Shown one piece after another: positions 47,589 through 57,224 of a stretch of 64,000 nucleotides of DNA. A program made the translations under genes and the position numbers. The first letter of the stretch is position 1. Each line of letters begins with the position of its first letter. Origin of the DNA: CAXMRP01 sp965216515 (GTDB lineage Bacteria; Pseudomonadota; Alphaproteobacteria; Rhizobiales; Afifellaceae); assembly GCA_965216515.1 (NCBI GenBank), contig OZ244173.1:930001-994000 (forward strand), given 5' to 3'. The notes under the pieces were generated by a model, which was given only the letters and a program-made list of their open reading frames with translations, ran no database searches and was not told the DNA's origin.

Positions 47589-47951
47589 TTAAAACTCCAA
47601 ACCACCTTCGCGCGCCGCCTCCGCCAGAGCCTTCACCCGGCCGTGATAGAGATAGGAGCCCCGGTCAAACACGACTTTTTCAACTCCGGCGGCTTTCGCG
47701 CGCTCCGCGACCGTTTTCCCGACCCGTGCCGCCGCGTCGATGTTGCCGCCGGACTTCAGCTCGCTGCGCAATTCCTTCTCCAGGCTCGATGCAGCAACCA
47801 AAGTGCGGCCCTGCGCATCATCGATTACCTGGGCATAGATCTGCCTGCCCGAACGGAACACCGAAAGACGCGGCCGCCCGCCGGCCGCTCGCCGCAGCCT
47901 GTTCCGCACGCGCATCCTGCGGCGCGCCATTCCCTGTCCGATTTTTGCCAT
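47589..47951 (-). CDS. rplR: 50S ribosomal protein L18
   Basis: The 120-residue protein binds 5S rRNA. It starts at MAKIGQGMARRRMRVRNRLRR, and RPRLSVFRSGRQIYAQVIDD and VVFDRGSYLYHGRVKALAEAAREGGL are family blocks. The open frame upstream to 48140 overlaps rplF and is not used. Confidence 0.98.
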   Translation of the reverse strand: MAKIGQGMARRRMRVRNRLRRAAGGRPRLSVFRSGRQIYAQVIDDAQGRTLVAASSLEKELRSELKSGGNIDAAARVGKTVAERAKAAGVEKVVFDRGSYLYHGRVKALAEAAREGGLEF

Positions 47952-47977
47952 AGCCGTGTTCCGTTGCCTTGGAGCCG

Positions 47978-48511
47978 TTACTTCTTCTTGCCTTCCTTGC
48001 GGAAGACATACTCGTCGGCATATTTCACGCCCTTGCCCTTGTAGGGTTCGGGCGGGCGATAGCGGCGCAATTCTGCCGCCACCTGGCCGACCTTCTGCTT
48101 GTCGATCCCCGACACCACGATTTCCGTGGGTTTCGGGCATTGAACCTGAATACCATCCGGGATCGCATGATTGACTTCATGACTGAATCCCAGGGAAAGA
48201 CTGACCGCGTTGCCCTGAACTTGCGCCCGATAGCCCACGCCATTGATCTCAAGCCGCTTTTCATATCCGTCGGTAACACCGACCACGATATTGTTGACCA
48301 GCGTCCGCGACATTCCCCAGCGGGACCGCGCCTGCTTGGAATCGTTGACCGGTGCCAGCATGATACCGTCATCGGTCATTTCCACCGTCACATCTTCGAC
48401 AAGGTCGACGGACAGTTCGCCTTTGGGACCCTTGGCCTGCACGGTACGACCATCGATCTTGACCTGCACGCCGTCCGGCACACTGACGGGCTGTTTTCCG
48501 ATACGAGACAT
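47978..48511 (-). CDS. rplF: 50S ribosomal protein L6
   Basis: The 177-residue protein has the two L6 repeats. MSRIGKQPVSVPDGVQVKID opens the first. The signature PEPYKGKGVKYADEYVFRKEGKKK closes the second. L6 lies near the factor-binding stalk. Confidence 0.99.
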   Translation of the reverse strand: MSRIGKQPVSVPDGVQVKIDGRTVQAKGPKGELSVDLVEDVTVEMTDDGIMLAPVNDSKQARSRWGMSRTLVNNIVVGVTDGYEKRLEINGVGYRAQVQGNAVSLSLGFSHEVNHAIPDGIQVQCPKPTEIVVSGIDKQKVGQVAAELRRYRPPEPYKGKGVKYADEYVFRKEGKKK

Positions 48512-48537
48512 AATAGTTCCGTTCTACTCGTTCTGGA

Positions 48538-48930
48538 TCAAAAGACCCGGCAAAGCACTTCGCCGCCGACATTTTGCTCCCGTGCGTCATGATCCGCCAT
48601 TACGCCCTTTGGTGTGGACAGGATCGAAACGCCAAGGCCATTGTGGATACGCGGAATATTCCTGACCGACGCATAAACCCGGCGGCCCGGTTTGGAGATG
48701 CGCTGGATTTCACGGATTACCGGCTCGCCATCGTAATATTTCAGTTCGACTTCGAACGTGCCATGACCGTCGTCTCGCTCCACCTCCGTGTAGCCGCGGA
48801 TATAGCCTTCCGTCTGCAGCACATCGAGCACCCGCGCCCTGAGCTTTGACGCTGGCGTCGAAACCGCTGTGCGTCCCCGCATCTGGGCATTGCGGATGCG
48901 TGTCAACATATCTCCGAGCGGATCAATCAT
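48538..48930 (-). CDS. rpsH: 30S ribosomal protein S8
   Basis: The 130-residue protein has DPLGDMLTRIRNAQMRGRTAV at the start and GVSILSTPKGVMADHDAREQNVGGEVLC at the end. The ATG at 48930 follows GGAGAGGATTTCCG. S8 binds central 16S rRNA and in enterobacteria represses its own operon. Confidence 0.99.
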   Translation of the reverse strand: MIDPLGDMLTRIRNAQMRGRTAVSTPASKLRARVLDVLQTEGYIRGYTEVERDDGHGTFEVELKYYDGEPVIREIQRISKPGRRVYASVRNIPRIHNGLGVSILSTPKGVMADHDAREQNVGGEVLCRVF

Positions 48931-48944
48931 CGGAAATCCTCTCC

Positions 48945-49250
48945 TTACCAGCTGGATTTGACCAGGCCGGGGATCTTCCCTTCGCTGCCCAATTCCCTGA
49001 GCGCGAGGCGGCTCATCTTCAGTTTGCGGTAATAACCCCGCGGTCGCCCTGTCACTTCACAGCGATTGCGCAGCCGGCTAGGAGCCGAATTGCGCGGCAG
49101 CTTGGCGAGCTTCAGTCGTGCAGCGAACCGTTCCTGGTCGGACAGGCTCTCATCCCTCGACTGCGCTTTCAGCGCCGCGCGGCGCTCCGCGTACAGCGTC
49201 ACTTTCCGTGACCGGTTTTTGTTTTTTTCGATCGCGCTTTTCTTCGCCAT
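48945..49250 (-). CDS. rpsN: 30S ribosomal protein S14 (zinc-independent type)
   Basis: The 101-residue protein is the long C-minus form: the CxxC zinc pairs are absent, and RNRCEVTGRPRGYYRKLKMSRLALRE is intact. It lies between rplE and rpsH, as in other spc operons. Confidence 0.98.
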   Translation of the reverse strand: MAKKSAIEKNKNRSRKVTLYAERRAALKAQSRDESLSDQERFAARLKLAKLPRNSAPSRLRNRCEVTGRPRGYYRKLKMSRLALRELGSEGKIPGLVKSSW

Positions 49251-49276
49251 CTGATCTCTTGCCTTTCTGTCGCCAA

Positions 49277-49849
49277 CTACTGGCGGAACGGGAAATTAAG
49301 CGCCTTCAAAAGGGCGCGCGCCTCATCGTCCGTCCGCGCGGTCGTGCAAACCACCACATCCATGCCCCAGACTTCATCGACCTTGTCGTAATCGATTTCC
49401 GGGAAGACGATGTGTTCCTTGATGCCGAGCGCATAATTGCCGCGTCCGTCAAAGCTGTTCGGATTGAGCCCGCGAAAGTCCCGCTGCCGCGGAAGCGCCA
49501 CGTTGATCAGCCGGTCGACAAACTCGTACATGCGTATCGAACGCAGCGTCACCTTGGTGCCGATCGGCATGCCTTCTCGAACCTTGAACGTCGCAATGGA
49601 GCGGCGCGCCCGTGTTACCACGGCTTTCTGGCCGGCAATACGGGTCAGGTCGTCGGCGGCCGATTGCACTTTTTTGGTATCGGTGACCGCTTCGCCGATG
49701 CCCATGTTGAGCACAACCTTGTCCAGCCGCGGGACCATCATCGGGTTGGTGTAGCTGAACGCATCCTTGAGCTCCGCAACGACCTGACCGTCATAGACGG
49801 CCTTCACCCGCGGCACATATTCGGCGATATCAAATGCCTGTTCAGCCAT
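49277..49849 (-). CDS. rplE: 50S ribosomal protein L5
   Basis: The 190-residue protein contains VPRLDKVVLNMGIGEAV, AGQKAVVTRARRSIATFKVREG and YALGIKEHIVFPEID. It binds 5S rRNA. The ATG at 49849 lies within the last codons of rplX (8-bp overlap, ATGGCTGA), implying translational coupling. Confidence 0.99.
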   Translation of the reverse strand: MAEQAFDIAEYVPRVKAVYDGQVVAELKDAFSYTNPMMVPRLDKVVLNMGIGEAVTDTKKVQSAADDLTRIAGQKAVVTRARRSIATFKVREGMPIGTKVTLRSIRMYEFVDRLINVALPRQRDFRGLNPNSFDGRGNYALGIKEHIVFPEIDYDKVDEVWGMDVVVCTTARTDDEARALLKALNFPFRQ

Positions 49850-50159
49850 CGATCGTCTCCCCTGAACGCTTGGCGTACCGGACCTTACGGCCGTCATCGA
49901 GGAATTTGAATCCGACCCGGGTCGGCTTTCCGCTGTCCCGGTCCTCCAATGCGAGATTTGAGAGATGGATGCTCGCTTCCCGGCGCACGATCCCGCCCTC
50001 TTCCGACGCTGTCTGGCGCTGATGCTTGGTCATCATGTTGATGCCCCGCACCATTGCCCGGCCCTTGCTCGGATTGACGGCAATCACTTCGCCGGACCGG
50101 CCCTTATCCTTGCCGGTCAGCACGATCACACGATCACCTTTTCTTATTTTCGCAGCCAT
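49842..50159 (-). CDS. rplX: 50S ribosomal protein L24
   Basis: The 105-residue protein starts MAAKIRKGDRVIVLTGKDKGRSGEV, the KOW motif, and contains MVRGINMMTKHQR. It initiates 50S assembly. Its end overlaps rplE by 8 bp. Confidence 0.98.
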   Translation of the reverse strand: MAAKIRKGDRVIVLTGKDKGRSGEVIAVNPSKGRAMVRGINMMTKHQRQTASEEGGIVRREASIHLSNLALEDRDSGKPTRVGFKFLDDGRKVRYAKRSGETIDG

Positions 50160-50170
50160 GTTCGTTCCAA

Positions 50171-50539
50171 TCACAAAACTTCCGGCGCCAGCGATATGAT
50201 CTTCATATGACGCTTGGCGCGCAGTTCACGCGGCACCGGCCCGAAAATACGGGTTCCGATAGGCTCCTGCTTACCGTCCACCAACACAGCCGCATTGCTG
50301 TCAAAGCGGATCACGCTTCCGTCCTGCCGCCGGATATCTTTGGCCGTGCGCACGACGATCGCCCGCATCACGTCGCCCTTTTTCACCCGCCCGCGCGGAA
50401 TGGCTTCCTTTACCGAAACCACGATCACATCGCCGATATGCGCATATTTGCGCTTTGAGCCGCCAAGCACCTTGATGCATTGGACCCGGCGCGCCCCGGA
50501 ATTGTCCGCCACATCGAGATTTGTCTGCATCTGGATCAT
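50171..50539 (-). CDS. rplN: 50S ribosomal protein L14
   Basis: The 122-residue protein starts MIQMQTNLDVADNSGARRVQCIKVLGGSKRKYA, and the conserved C-terminus is ELRAKRHMKIISLAPEVL. It contacts 16S helix 14 at the subunit interface. The ATG-like start at 50584 is not used. Confidence 0.99.
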   Translation of the reverse strand: MIQMQTNLDVADNSGARRVQCIKVLGGSKRKYAHIGDVIVVSVKEAIPRGRVKKGDVMRAIVVRTAKDIRRQDGSVIRFDSNAAVLVDGKQEPIGTRIFGPVPRELRAKRHMKIISLAPEVL

Positions 50540-50627
50540 GGCCCGACGCCCTTTTTCTTCCAGTTTCGGGGCACAGCCCCACATTGTTCCCGGGCCCGAC
50601 CGGCCCGTGTCATTTCCGGTGTGCCGT

Positions 50628-50870
50628 TCAGGCCGCTGCCGGATCGTTTATGATGATCCAGCGCTTTGTTTTGGATATCGGCCGGCTCTCACGAATCGAT
50701 ACGACATCGCCCACCTTGGCGCTGTTCTCGGCGTCGTGCGCCTTGTAGTTTTTTGTCCGCCGCACGGTCTTCTTCAGAAGCGGATGGGTGAAGCGTCGCT
50801 CGACTTTCACCACGACCGTCTTGTCGGTCTTGTCGCTTACGACCGTGCCCTGGAGCACTCGTTTCGGCAT
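50628..50870 (-). CDS. rpsQ: 30S ribosomal protein S17
   Basis: The 80-residue protein starts MPKRVLQGTVVSDKTDKTVVVKVERRFTHPLLKK and contains YKAHDAENSAKVGDVVSIRESRPISKTKRW. Complete and normally placed. Confidence 0.98.
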   Translation of the reverse strand: MPKRVLQGTVVSDKTDKTVVVKVERRFTHPLLKKTVRRTKNYKAHDAENSAKVGDVVSIRESRPISKTKRWIIINDPAAA

Positions 50871-50880
50871 TGCCGTCTCC

Positions 50881-51084
50881 TCAAGCCTTCACGTCGCCGG
50901 CGCGCTTTTGCGCCGCGATCGTCTTCACCCGCGCAATATCCCGGCGCACCTGCCGGATACGGGCCGTCTTCTCAAGCTGTCCGGACGCCTTCTGGAAGCG
51001 GAGATTGAACTGCTCCTTCTTCAACGCGGCCAGGTCATCGGTCAGCTCGTCCGTCGTCTTTGTTTTCAGGTCACTCGCCTTCAT
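50881..51084 (-). CDS. rpmC: 50S ribosomal protein L29
   Basis: The 67-residue helical protein has KTTDELTDDLAALKKEQFNLRFQKASGQLEKTARIRQVRRDIARVKT. It sits by the exit tunnel where SRP and trigger factor dock. Confidence 0.98.
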   Translation of the reverse strand: MKASDLKTKTTDELTDDLAALKKEQFNLRFQKASGQLEKTARIRQVRRDIARVKTIAAQKRAGDVKA

Positions 51085-51102
51085 CTGTCTGCTCCAGCCG
51101 GC

Positions 51103-51516
51103 CTAGTCCGCGATGCGCGCCACGATGCGCGTCTTGATCGGCAACTTTGCAGCCCCGAGCCGCAGCGCCTCACGGGCAACCGCATCCGTCACGCCGTCGA
51201 TCTCGAACATGATCCTGCCCGGATGGACCCGTGCCGCCCAGAATTCCGGCGCGCCCTTGCCCTTGCCCATCCGCACCTCGGTCGGCTTGGATGAAACCGG
51301 CAAATCCGGAAAAATGCGTATCCACACGCGTCCCGCCCTCTTCATGTGCCGGGTAATCGCACGCCGGGCCGCTTCGATCTGCCGCGCGGTAACCCGCTCC
51401 GGTTCCAGCGCCTTCAATCCGTAAGAACCGAAATTCAGCGACGTCCCGCCTTTGGCGGTGCCGTGAATGCGGCCCTTGTGGGCTTTGCGGAATTTCGTCC
51501 GCTTGGGTTGCAACAT
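51103..51516 (-). CDS. rplP: 50S ribosomal protein L16
   Basis: The 137-residue protein has MLQPKRTKFRKAHKGRIHG, FGSYGLKALEPERVTARQIEAARRAI and MGKGKGAPEFWAARV. L16 helps position tRNA at the A-site. Confidence 0.99.
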   Translation of the reverse strand: MLQPKRTKFRKAHKGRIHGTAKGGTSLNFGSYGLKALEPERVTARQIEAARRAITRHMKRAGRVWIRIFPDLPVSSKPTEVRMGKGKGAPEFWAARVHPGRIMFEIDGVTDAVAREALRLGAAKLPIKTRIVARIAD

Positions 51517-51558
51517 GGCTCTGCCCTTTTCCTGTCCGGCTCGCGCGTTTCGACGGCC

Positions 51559-52257
51559 CTACGCCGCCGCACCCCGGCGCGCGGCTTCCGATCCTTCCAG
51601 GAGCCGTTTTTCCGATCCCATCGGATCGTGCTCCAGGATCTCGCCCTTGAAAATCCACACCTTGATACCGACCGTTCCATAGGCCGTATGCGCGGTGGCA
51701 TGGCCGTAGTCGATATCGGCCCTGAGCGTGTGCAACGGCACCCGACCTTCGCGGTACCACTCCGTACGGGCAATTTCCGCACCGCCCAGACGGCCGCCGC
51801 AATTGATGCGAATTCCCTGCGCCCCGAGCCGCATAGCCGACTGGACGGCGCGCTTCATCGCCCGACGAAACGCCACACGCCGCTCAAGCTGCTGGGCAAT
51901 GGACTGCGCAACGAGATTCGCATCGACTTCGGGTTTGCGCACCTCGACGATGTTGATGTGGACTTCTGAATCGGTAAGCCGGGCAACCTTGCGCCGAAGC
52001 TTCTCGATATCGGCGCCCTTCTTGCCGATGACAATCCCCGGTCGTGCTGTATGGATCGTAATACGGCATTTCTTATGAGGCCGCTCCACGACGATCTTCG
52101 ACACCGCCGCCTGCTTCAGTTCTTCCTCCAGCATGTCGCGAATGCGGACATCCTCATGCAGGAGATCCCCATATTCGCCCTTGGTGGCATACCAGCGCGA
52201 ATCCCAGGTCCGGTTGATGCCGAGGCGAAGCCCGATTGGATTGACTTTATGTCCCAT
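51559..52257 (-). CDS. rpsC: 30S ribosomal protein S3
   Basis: The 232-residue protein starts MGHKVNPIGLRLGINRTWDSRWYA. It has a KH domain (RPGIVIGKKGADIEKLRRKV) and the C-terminal RADIDYGHATAHTAYGTVGIKVWIFKGE. S3 lies at the mRNA entry site. The upstream start at 52299 is not conserved. Confidence 0.99.
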   Translation of the reverse strand: MGHKVNPIGLRLGINRTWDSRWYATKGEYGDLLHEDVRIRDMLEEELKQAAVSKIVVERPHKKCRITIHTARPGIVIGKKGADIEKLRRKVARLTDSEVHINIVEVRKPEVDANLVAQSIAQQLERRVAFRRAMKRAVQSAMRLGAQGIRINCGGRLGGAEIARTEWYREGRVPLHTLRADIDYGHATAHTAYGTVGIKVWIFKGEILEHDPMGSEKRLLEGSEAARRGAAA

Positions 52258-52267
52258 ATTGTCGTCC

Positions 52268-52654
52268 TCAGGCGGTTTCTTCGACTTCACGAACGACAAT
52301 CGTCAGGTTCGAGAAGGGTTTCAGGATACGCGCCGAACGCCCTCGCGCCCGGGCGCGCCACCGCTTCATCACCAGCGCCTTTCCGACATGCGCCTCGGCA
52401 ACGACCAGGCTATCGACGTCGAGGTCATGGTTGTTTTCCGCGTTGGCGATGGCGCTCTGCAACGTCTTGCGCACCTGCCCGGCGATACGTTTGCGCGAAA
52501 ATTCCAAATCCGCCAAAGCCGCTTCGACTTTCTTGCCGCGGATCATCCCGGCGACAAGATTGAGCTTCTGCGGACTGATCCGGATATTGCGCTGCACCGC
52601 CCTCGCTTCGTTCTCACCGAGCGTCCGTTCGTTCTTTGGCTTGCCCACGCTCAA
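52268..52654 (-). CDS. rplV: 50S ribosomal protein L22
   Basis: The 128-residue protein has RISPQKLNLVAGMIRGKKVEAAL, ANAENNHDLDVDSLVVAEA and KRWRARARGRSARILKPFSNLTIVV. Its beta-hairpin lines the exit tunnel. It overlaps rpsS by 4 bp. Confidence 0.98.
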   Translation of the reverse strand: MSVGKPKNERTLGENEARAVQRNIRISPQKLNLVAGMIRGKKVEAALADLEFSRKRIAGQVRKTLQSAIANAENNHDLDVDSLVVAEAHVGKALVMKRWRARARGRSARILKPFSNLTIVVREVEETA

Positions 52655-52929
52655 ACCCTCCTGGCACGTTTGTCGGCCGCATGACCATAGTAGGTCCGTG
52701 TCGGAGCGAACTCGCCAAACTTGTGCCCGATCATGTCTTCCGAAACGAGAACCGGAATGTGCTTCTTGCCGTTGTGAACCCCGAAGGTGAGGCCGACGAA
52801 TTGCGGCAATATCGTCGACCGGCGGCTCCAGATCTTGATGACGTCGTTGCGGCCCGATTCACGGACCTTTTCCGCTTTCTTCAGCAGGTAGCCGTCGAAA
52901 AATGGGCCCTTCCAGACTGAGCGTGTCAC
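52651..52929 (-). CDS. rpsS: 30S ribosomal protein S19
   Basis: The 92-residue protein has TRSVWKGPFFDGYLLKKAEK, KIWSRRSTILPQFVGLTFGVHNGKKHIPV and EDMIGHKFGEFAPTRTYYGHAADKRA. It works with S13 at the 30S head. Confidence 0.99.
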   Translation of the reverse strand: MTRSVWKGPFFDGYLLKKAEKVRESGRNDVIKIWSRRSTILPQFVGLTFGVHNGKKHIPVLVSEDMIGHKFGEFAPTRTYYGHAADKRARRV

Positions 52930-52971
52930 TGTCGAATCTCCTTAACCGTCGGCGCCAGAACCACGGCCATG

Positions 52972-53811
52972 TCAGCGCCCCTTCTTGCGGGCATGGCGCG
53001 AGCGCAGAATGAACTTGCCGGTCGACTTGTTGGACCGGGTCCGCTTTCCCTTGGTCGGCTTGCCCCACGGCGTAACCGGATGGCGGCCGCCCGACGAGCG
53101 CCCCTCGCCGCCGCCATGAGGATGGTCGATCGGGTTCATGGCGACACCGCGAACGCTAGGCCGCCGGCCCAGCCAGCGCGAACGCCCCGCCTTGCCCTTG
53201 TTGGTGTTTGCATTGTCGGGATTGGAGACCGCACCTACAGTCGCCATGCAGGTGCCGTGGATCATGCGCTGTTCGCCGGAATTCAACCGAACGATCGCAT
53301 ACACCTGGTCGCGGCCGACCAGTTGCACATAGGTGCCTGCCGCCCGCGCGATCTGCCCGCCCTTGCCGGGCTTCATCTCCACATTGTGCACGATGGTACC
53401 GACCGGAATGTTCCGCAACGGCATCGCATTGCCCGGCTTCACGTCAACATTGTCGCCGGCAATCACCTTGTCGCCCGGGCCGACACGCTGCGGCGCGAGG
53501 ATATAGGCGATCTCACCGTCCTCGTAGCGGATCAAAGCCAGAAAAGCCGACCGGTTCGGATCATACTCAAGCCGCTCGACTGTCGCCGGCACGTCGAACT
53601 TCCGCCGTTTGAAATCGACGATACGATAGGTCCGCTTGTGGCCCCCGCCGCGCCGGCGCGCTGTCGCACGGCCGAAATTGTTGCGACCGCCGGATCGATT
53701 CAGCCCTTCCGTCAACGTCTTCTCCGGCTTTCCCCGGTAAAGCCCGCTGCGATCGACGATCACAAGCTGCCGCTGGCCCGGCGTGATCGGATTGAAGCTC
53801 TTCAATGGCAT
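52972..53811 (-). CDS. rplB: 50S ribosomal protein L2
   Basis: The 279-residue protein has the OB and SH3-like halves: GRNNFGRATARRRGGGHKRTYRIVDFKRRK and the C-terminal VRGVAMNPIDHPHGGGEGRSSGG, which contains the conserved His near the peptidyl-transferase centre. Confidence 0.99.
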   Translation of the reverse strand: MPLKSFNPITPGQRQLVIVDRSGLYRGKPEKTLTEGLNRSGGRNNFGRATARRRGGGHKRTYRIVDFKRRKFDVPATVERLEYDPNRSAFLALIRYEDGEIAYILAPQRVGPGDKVIAGDNVDVKPGNAMPLRNIPVGTIVHNVEMKPGKGGQIARAAGTYVQLVGRDQVYAIVRLNSGEQRMIHGTCMATVGAVSNPDNANTNKGKAGRSRWLGRRPSVRGVAMNPIDHPHGGGEGRSSGGRHPVTPWGKPTKGKRTRSNKSTGKFILRSRHARKKGR

Positions 53812-53833
53812 GTTTCTGTCCTCGGTCCGGTTT

Positions 53834-54127
53834 CTATAGGCCGGTGGTCACATCGATGGAGTGACCCTCTTCCAGCGTTACGATCGCTTTGCGCAATCCG
53901 CTTTGTCGGCCGACAATTCCGCGAAACCGTTTTACCTTGCCCTTGCGGTTGATCGTGTTGACCCGCTTCACCTTCACGCTGAAAAGCGCCTCGACCGCCG
54001 CCTTGATGTCCGGCTTGGTTGCACCGGGTGCAACCTTGAAAACAACCTGGTTGTGTTCCGAGGCCATCGTCGACTTTTCGGTAATCACAGGCGAGAGGAT
54101 CGTGTCGTAGTGCTTCAGATCGGTCAT
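53834..54127 (-). CDS. rplW: 50S ribosomal protein L23
   Basis: The 97-residue protein contains YDTILSPVITEKSTMASEHNQVVFKV and KAAVEALFSVKVKRVNTINRKGK. L23 is the trigger-factor docking site at the tunnel exit. It overlaps rplD by 4 bp (ATGA). Confidence 0.98.
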   Translation of the reverse strand: MTDLKHYDTILSPVITEKSTMASEHNQVVFKVAPGATKPDIKAAVEALFSVKVKRVNTINRKGKVKRFRGIVGRQSGLRKAIVTLEEGHSIDVTTGL

Positions 54128-54756
54128 TTGCCCTCTCCTGCAAACCGCGCCTCGATCCCGGCGATCGCGTCCTTGGTCAATACCAGCTTGTCGCGTCGCA
54201 GAATGTCGAACACGTTGATGCCCTGCACCGGTAGCACGTCAATTTGCGGAATGTTTCGCGCCGCACGCCCGAAATTCGCGTCGACCTCGGCGCCGCCGAC
54301 GATCAGCGCATTGTCAAGCCCGAGGCCGGCAAGCTGGCTGGCCAGCGTTTTCGTCTTGGCATCCGATGCCGCCGCGGAATCCAGCACCACGATCGCTTCG
54401 TTGCGCGCCTTGTCCGACAGCGCATGTTTCAACGCCAGCGCCCGAACCTTTTTTGGCAGGCCGGTGGCGTGATCACGCACCAGCGGTCCGAACGCCTTGC
54501 CGCCGCCGCGGAAAATCGGCGCCTTTCGATTGCCATGCCGTGCCCGGCCATTTCCCTTCTGCCGGCCCCATTTCGCGCCGGTTCCTGTGATCTCAGAGCG
54601 CCGCTTGGTTTTGTGGCTGCCCTGCCGCTTCTTCAGCTGCTGATAGCGCACCATTCGCTGCAGGATGTCGGTACGCGGTTCCAGCCCGAAGACCGCATCG
54701 GAAACCGAAACCTTGCCGGCCGCCTTGCCGTCGATGGTCGTGACGGAAAAGTCCAT
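54124..54756 (-). CDS. rplD: 50S ribosomal protein L4
   Basis: The 210-residue protein has RQGSHKTKRRSEITGTGAKWGRQKGNGRARHGNRKAPIFRGGG, the tunnel-lining loop, and a globular C-terminal half. In enterobacteria L4 autoregulates the S10 operon; no such leader was identified here. Confidence 0.98.
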   Translation of the reverse strand: MDFSVTTIDGKAAGKVSVSDAVFGLEPRTDILQRMVRYQQLKKRQGSHKTKRRSEITGTGAKWGRQKGNGRARHGNRKAPIFRGGGKAFGPLVRDHATGLPKKVRALALKHALSDKARNEAIVVLDSAAASDAKTKTLASQLAGLGLDNALIVGGAEVDANFGRAARNIPQIDVLPVQGINVFDILRRDKLVLTKDAIAGIEARFAGEGK

Positions 54757-55610
54757 TATTTGTTCTCCCCGTCTTTGGTCTCTGCACTGTCAGTCGCCGG
54801 CGCGTCCTCAACCGCGTCAGAAACATCGGCAGCCGCATCATCGGCGGCCTCCGCGACGCTCTCCGCCTCTTCGGCGACATTCTCCGCCGCCTCCGATGCC
54901 GTCTCCCCGCCCGCCGCCGCGGCGGCGCCGGGCATCCGGAACGCCGCCGGCATCGGCACACCATCCGGCAATGCCCGCTTGACGGCATCGCTGATCAGGA
55001 TCCAGCCGCCTTTCGCGCCCGGAACCGCGCCCTTGATTAAAATCAATCCGCGTTCCGCGTCGGTCCGAACAATCTCCAGATTCTGCGTCGTGACACGGGT
55101 ATCGCCCATTTGCCCGGCCATCTTCTTGCCCTTGAAAACCTTGCCCGGATCCTGGTTCTGACCGGTCGAACCATGGGAACGGTGGGAAATCGACACGCCG
55201 TGGCTCGCCCGCAAACCGGCAAATCCGTGCCGTTTCATGGCGCCGGCGAAACCCTTGCCGATCGATGTGCCGGTAACGTCCACGAACTGGCCCGGAACAA
55301 AATGATCGGCCGTCAGCTCCGCCCCGATATCGATCAGGTTTTCCGGGCTCACGCGGAATTCCGCCACTTTGCGCTTCGGTTCCACATTGGACTTGGCGAA
55401 ATGGCCGCGCATCGCCCGGCTGGTATTCTTTGCCTTTTTCCGGCCGACACCGACCTGCACCGCGGTGTAGCCGTCCCGCTCGTCCGTCCGCTGCGCGACA
55501 ACCTGGCAGTTGTCGAGCTGAAGCACGGTGACCGGCACATGCTCGCCGGACTCGGCGAACACGCGCGTCATGCCCATTTTCTTTGCGATAACGCCTGAAC
55601 GCATCGTCAT
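54756..55610 (-). CDS. rplC: 50S ribosomal protein L3 with long acidic C-terminal tail
   Basis: The 284-residue protein carries the L3 core: RSGVIAKKMGMTRVFAESGE at the start, GTSIGKGFAGAMKRHGFAG with SHRSHGSTGQNQDPGKVFKGKKMAGQMG in the middle. The core ends near residue 230. The last 50 or so residues are rich in Ala, Glu and Asp (for example EAAENVAEEAESVAEAADD) and strongly acidic, which is unusual for an rRNA-binding protein. Its stop overlaps the rplD start by 1 bp (TAATG). Confidence 0.97.
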   Translation of the reverse strand: MTMRSGVIAKKMGMTRVFAESGEHVPVTVLQLDNCQVVAQRTDERDGYTAVQVGVGRKKAKNTSRAMRGHFAKSNVEPKRKVAEFRVSPENLIDIGAELTADHFVPGQFVDVTGTSIGKGFAGAMKRHGFAGLRASHGVSISHRSHGSTGQNQDPGKVFKGKKMAGQMGDTRVTTQNLEIVRTDAERGLILIKGAVPGAKGGWILISDAVKRALPDGVPMPAAFRMPGAAAAAGGETASEAAENVAEEAESVAEAADDAAADVSDAVEDAPATDSAETKDGENK

Positions 55611-55634
55611 TTCCTCGGTTCTAGCTATCCGCGC

Positions 55635-55943
55635 CTACAGCTTGATCTCGACATCGACGCCGGCGGCAAGATCGAGCTTCATGAGCGCGTCGACGGTTTG
55701 CGGTGTCGGGTCGATGATATCGAGCAGCCGTTTATGTGTGCGGATCTCGAATTGCTCGCGGCCCTTTTTGTGGACATGCGGCGAGCGATTGACAGTGAAC
55801 TTCTCAATCCGGGTCGGCATCGGAATCGGGCCACGCACCTGCGCGCCGGTCCGTTTGGCTGTCGACACGATTTCCGCGGTCGACGAATCCAGTACCCGGT
55901 GATCAAAGGCCTTGAGGCGGATGCGTATGTTCTGGCCGTTCAT
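55635..55943 (-). CDS. rpsJ: 30S ribosomal protein S10
   Basis: The 102-residue protein starts MNGQNIRIRLKAFDHRVLD and contains RTGAQVRGPIPMPTRIEKFTVNRSPHVHKKGREQFEIRTHKRL. It also serves as NusE in antitermination complexes. It follows tuf by 54 bp. Confidence 0.99.
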   Translation of the reverse strand: MNGQNIRIRLKAFDHRVLDSSTAEIVSTAKRTGAQVRGPIPMPTRIEKFTVNRSPHVHKKGREQFEIRTHKRLLDIIDPTPQTVDALMKLDLAAGVDVEIKL

Positions 55944-55997
55944 GGCACAATTCCTGAAATGTAAACCGCCGACCCGCATTGGATCGGCGGTTTCTGT

Positions 55998-57173
<1,176 letters not shown>

Positions 57174-57224
57174 CAGCGCTCTCCGTCTGATCTTGGCATC
57201 AGCCCGCCGGATCCGTGATCCGGT

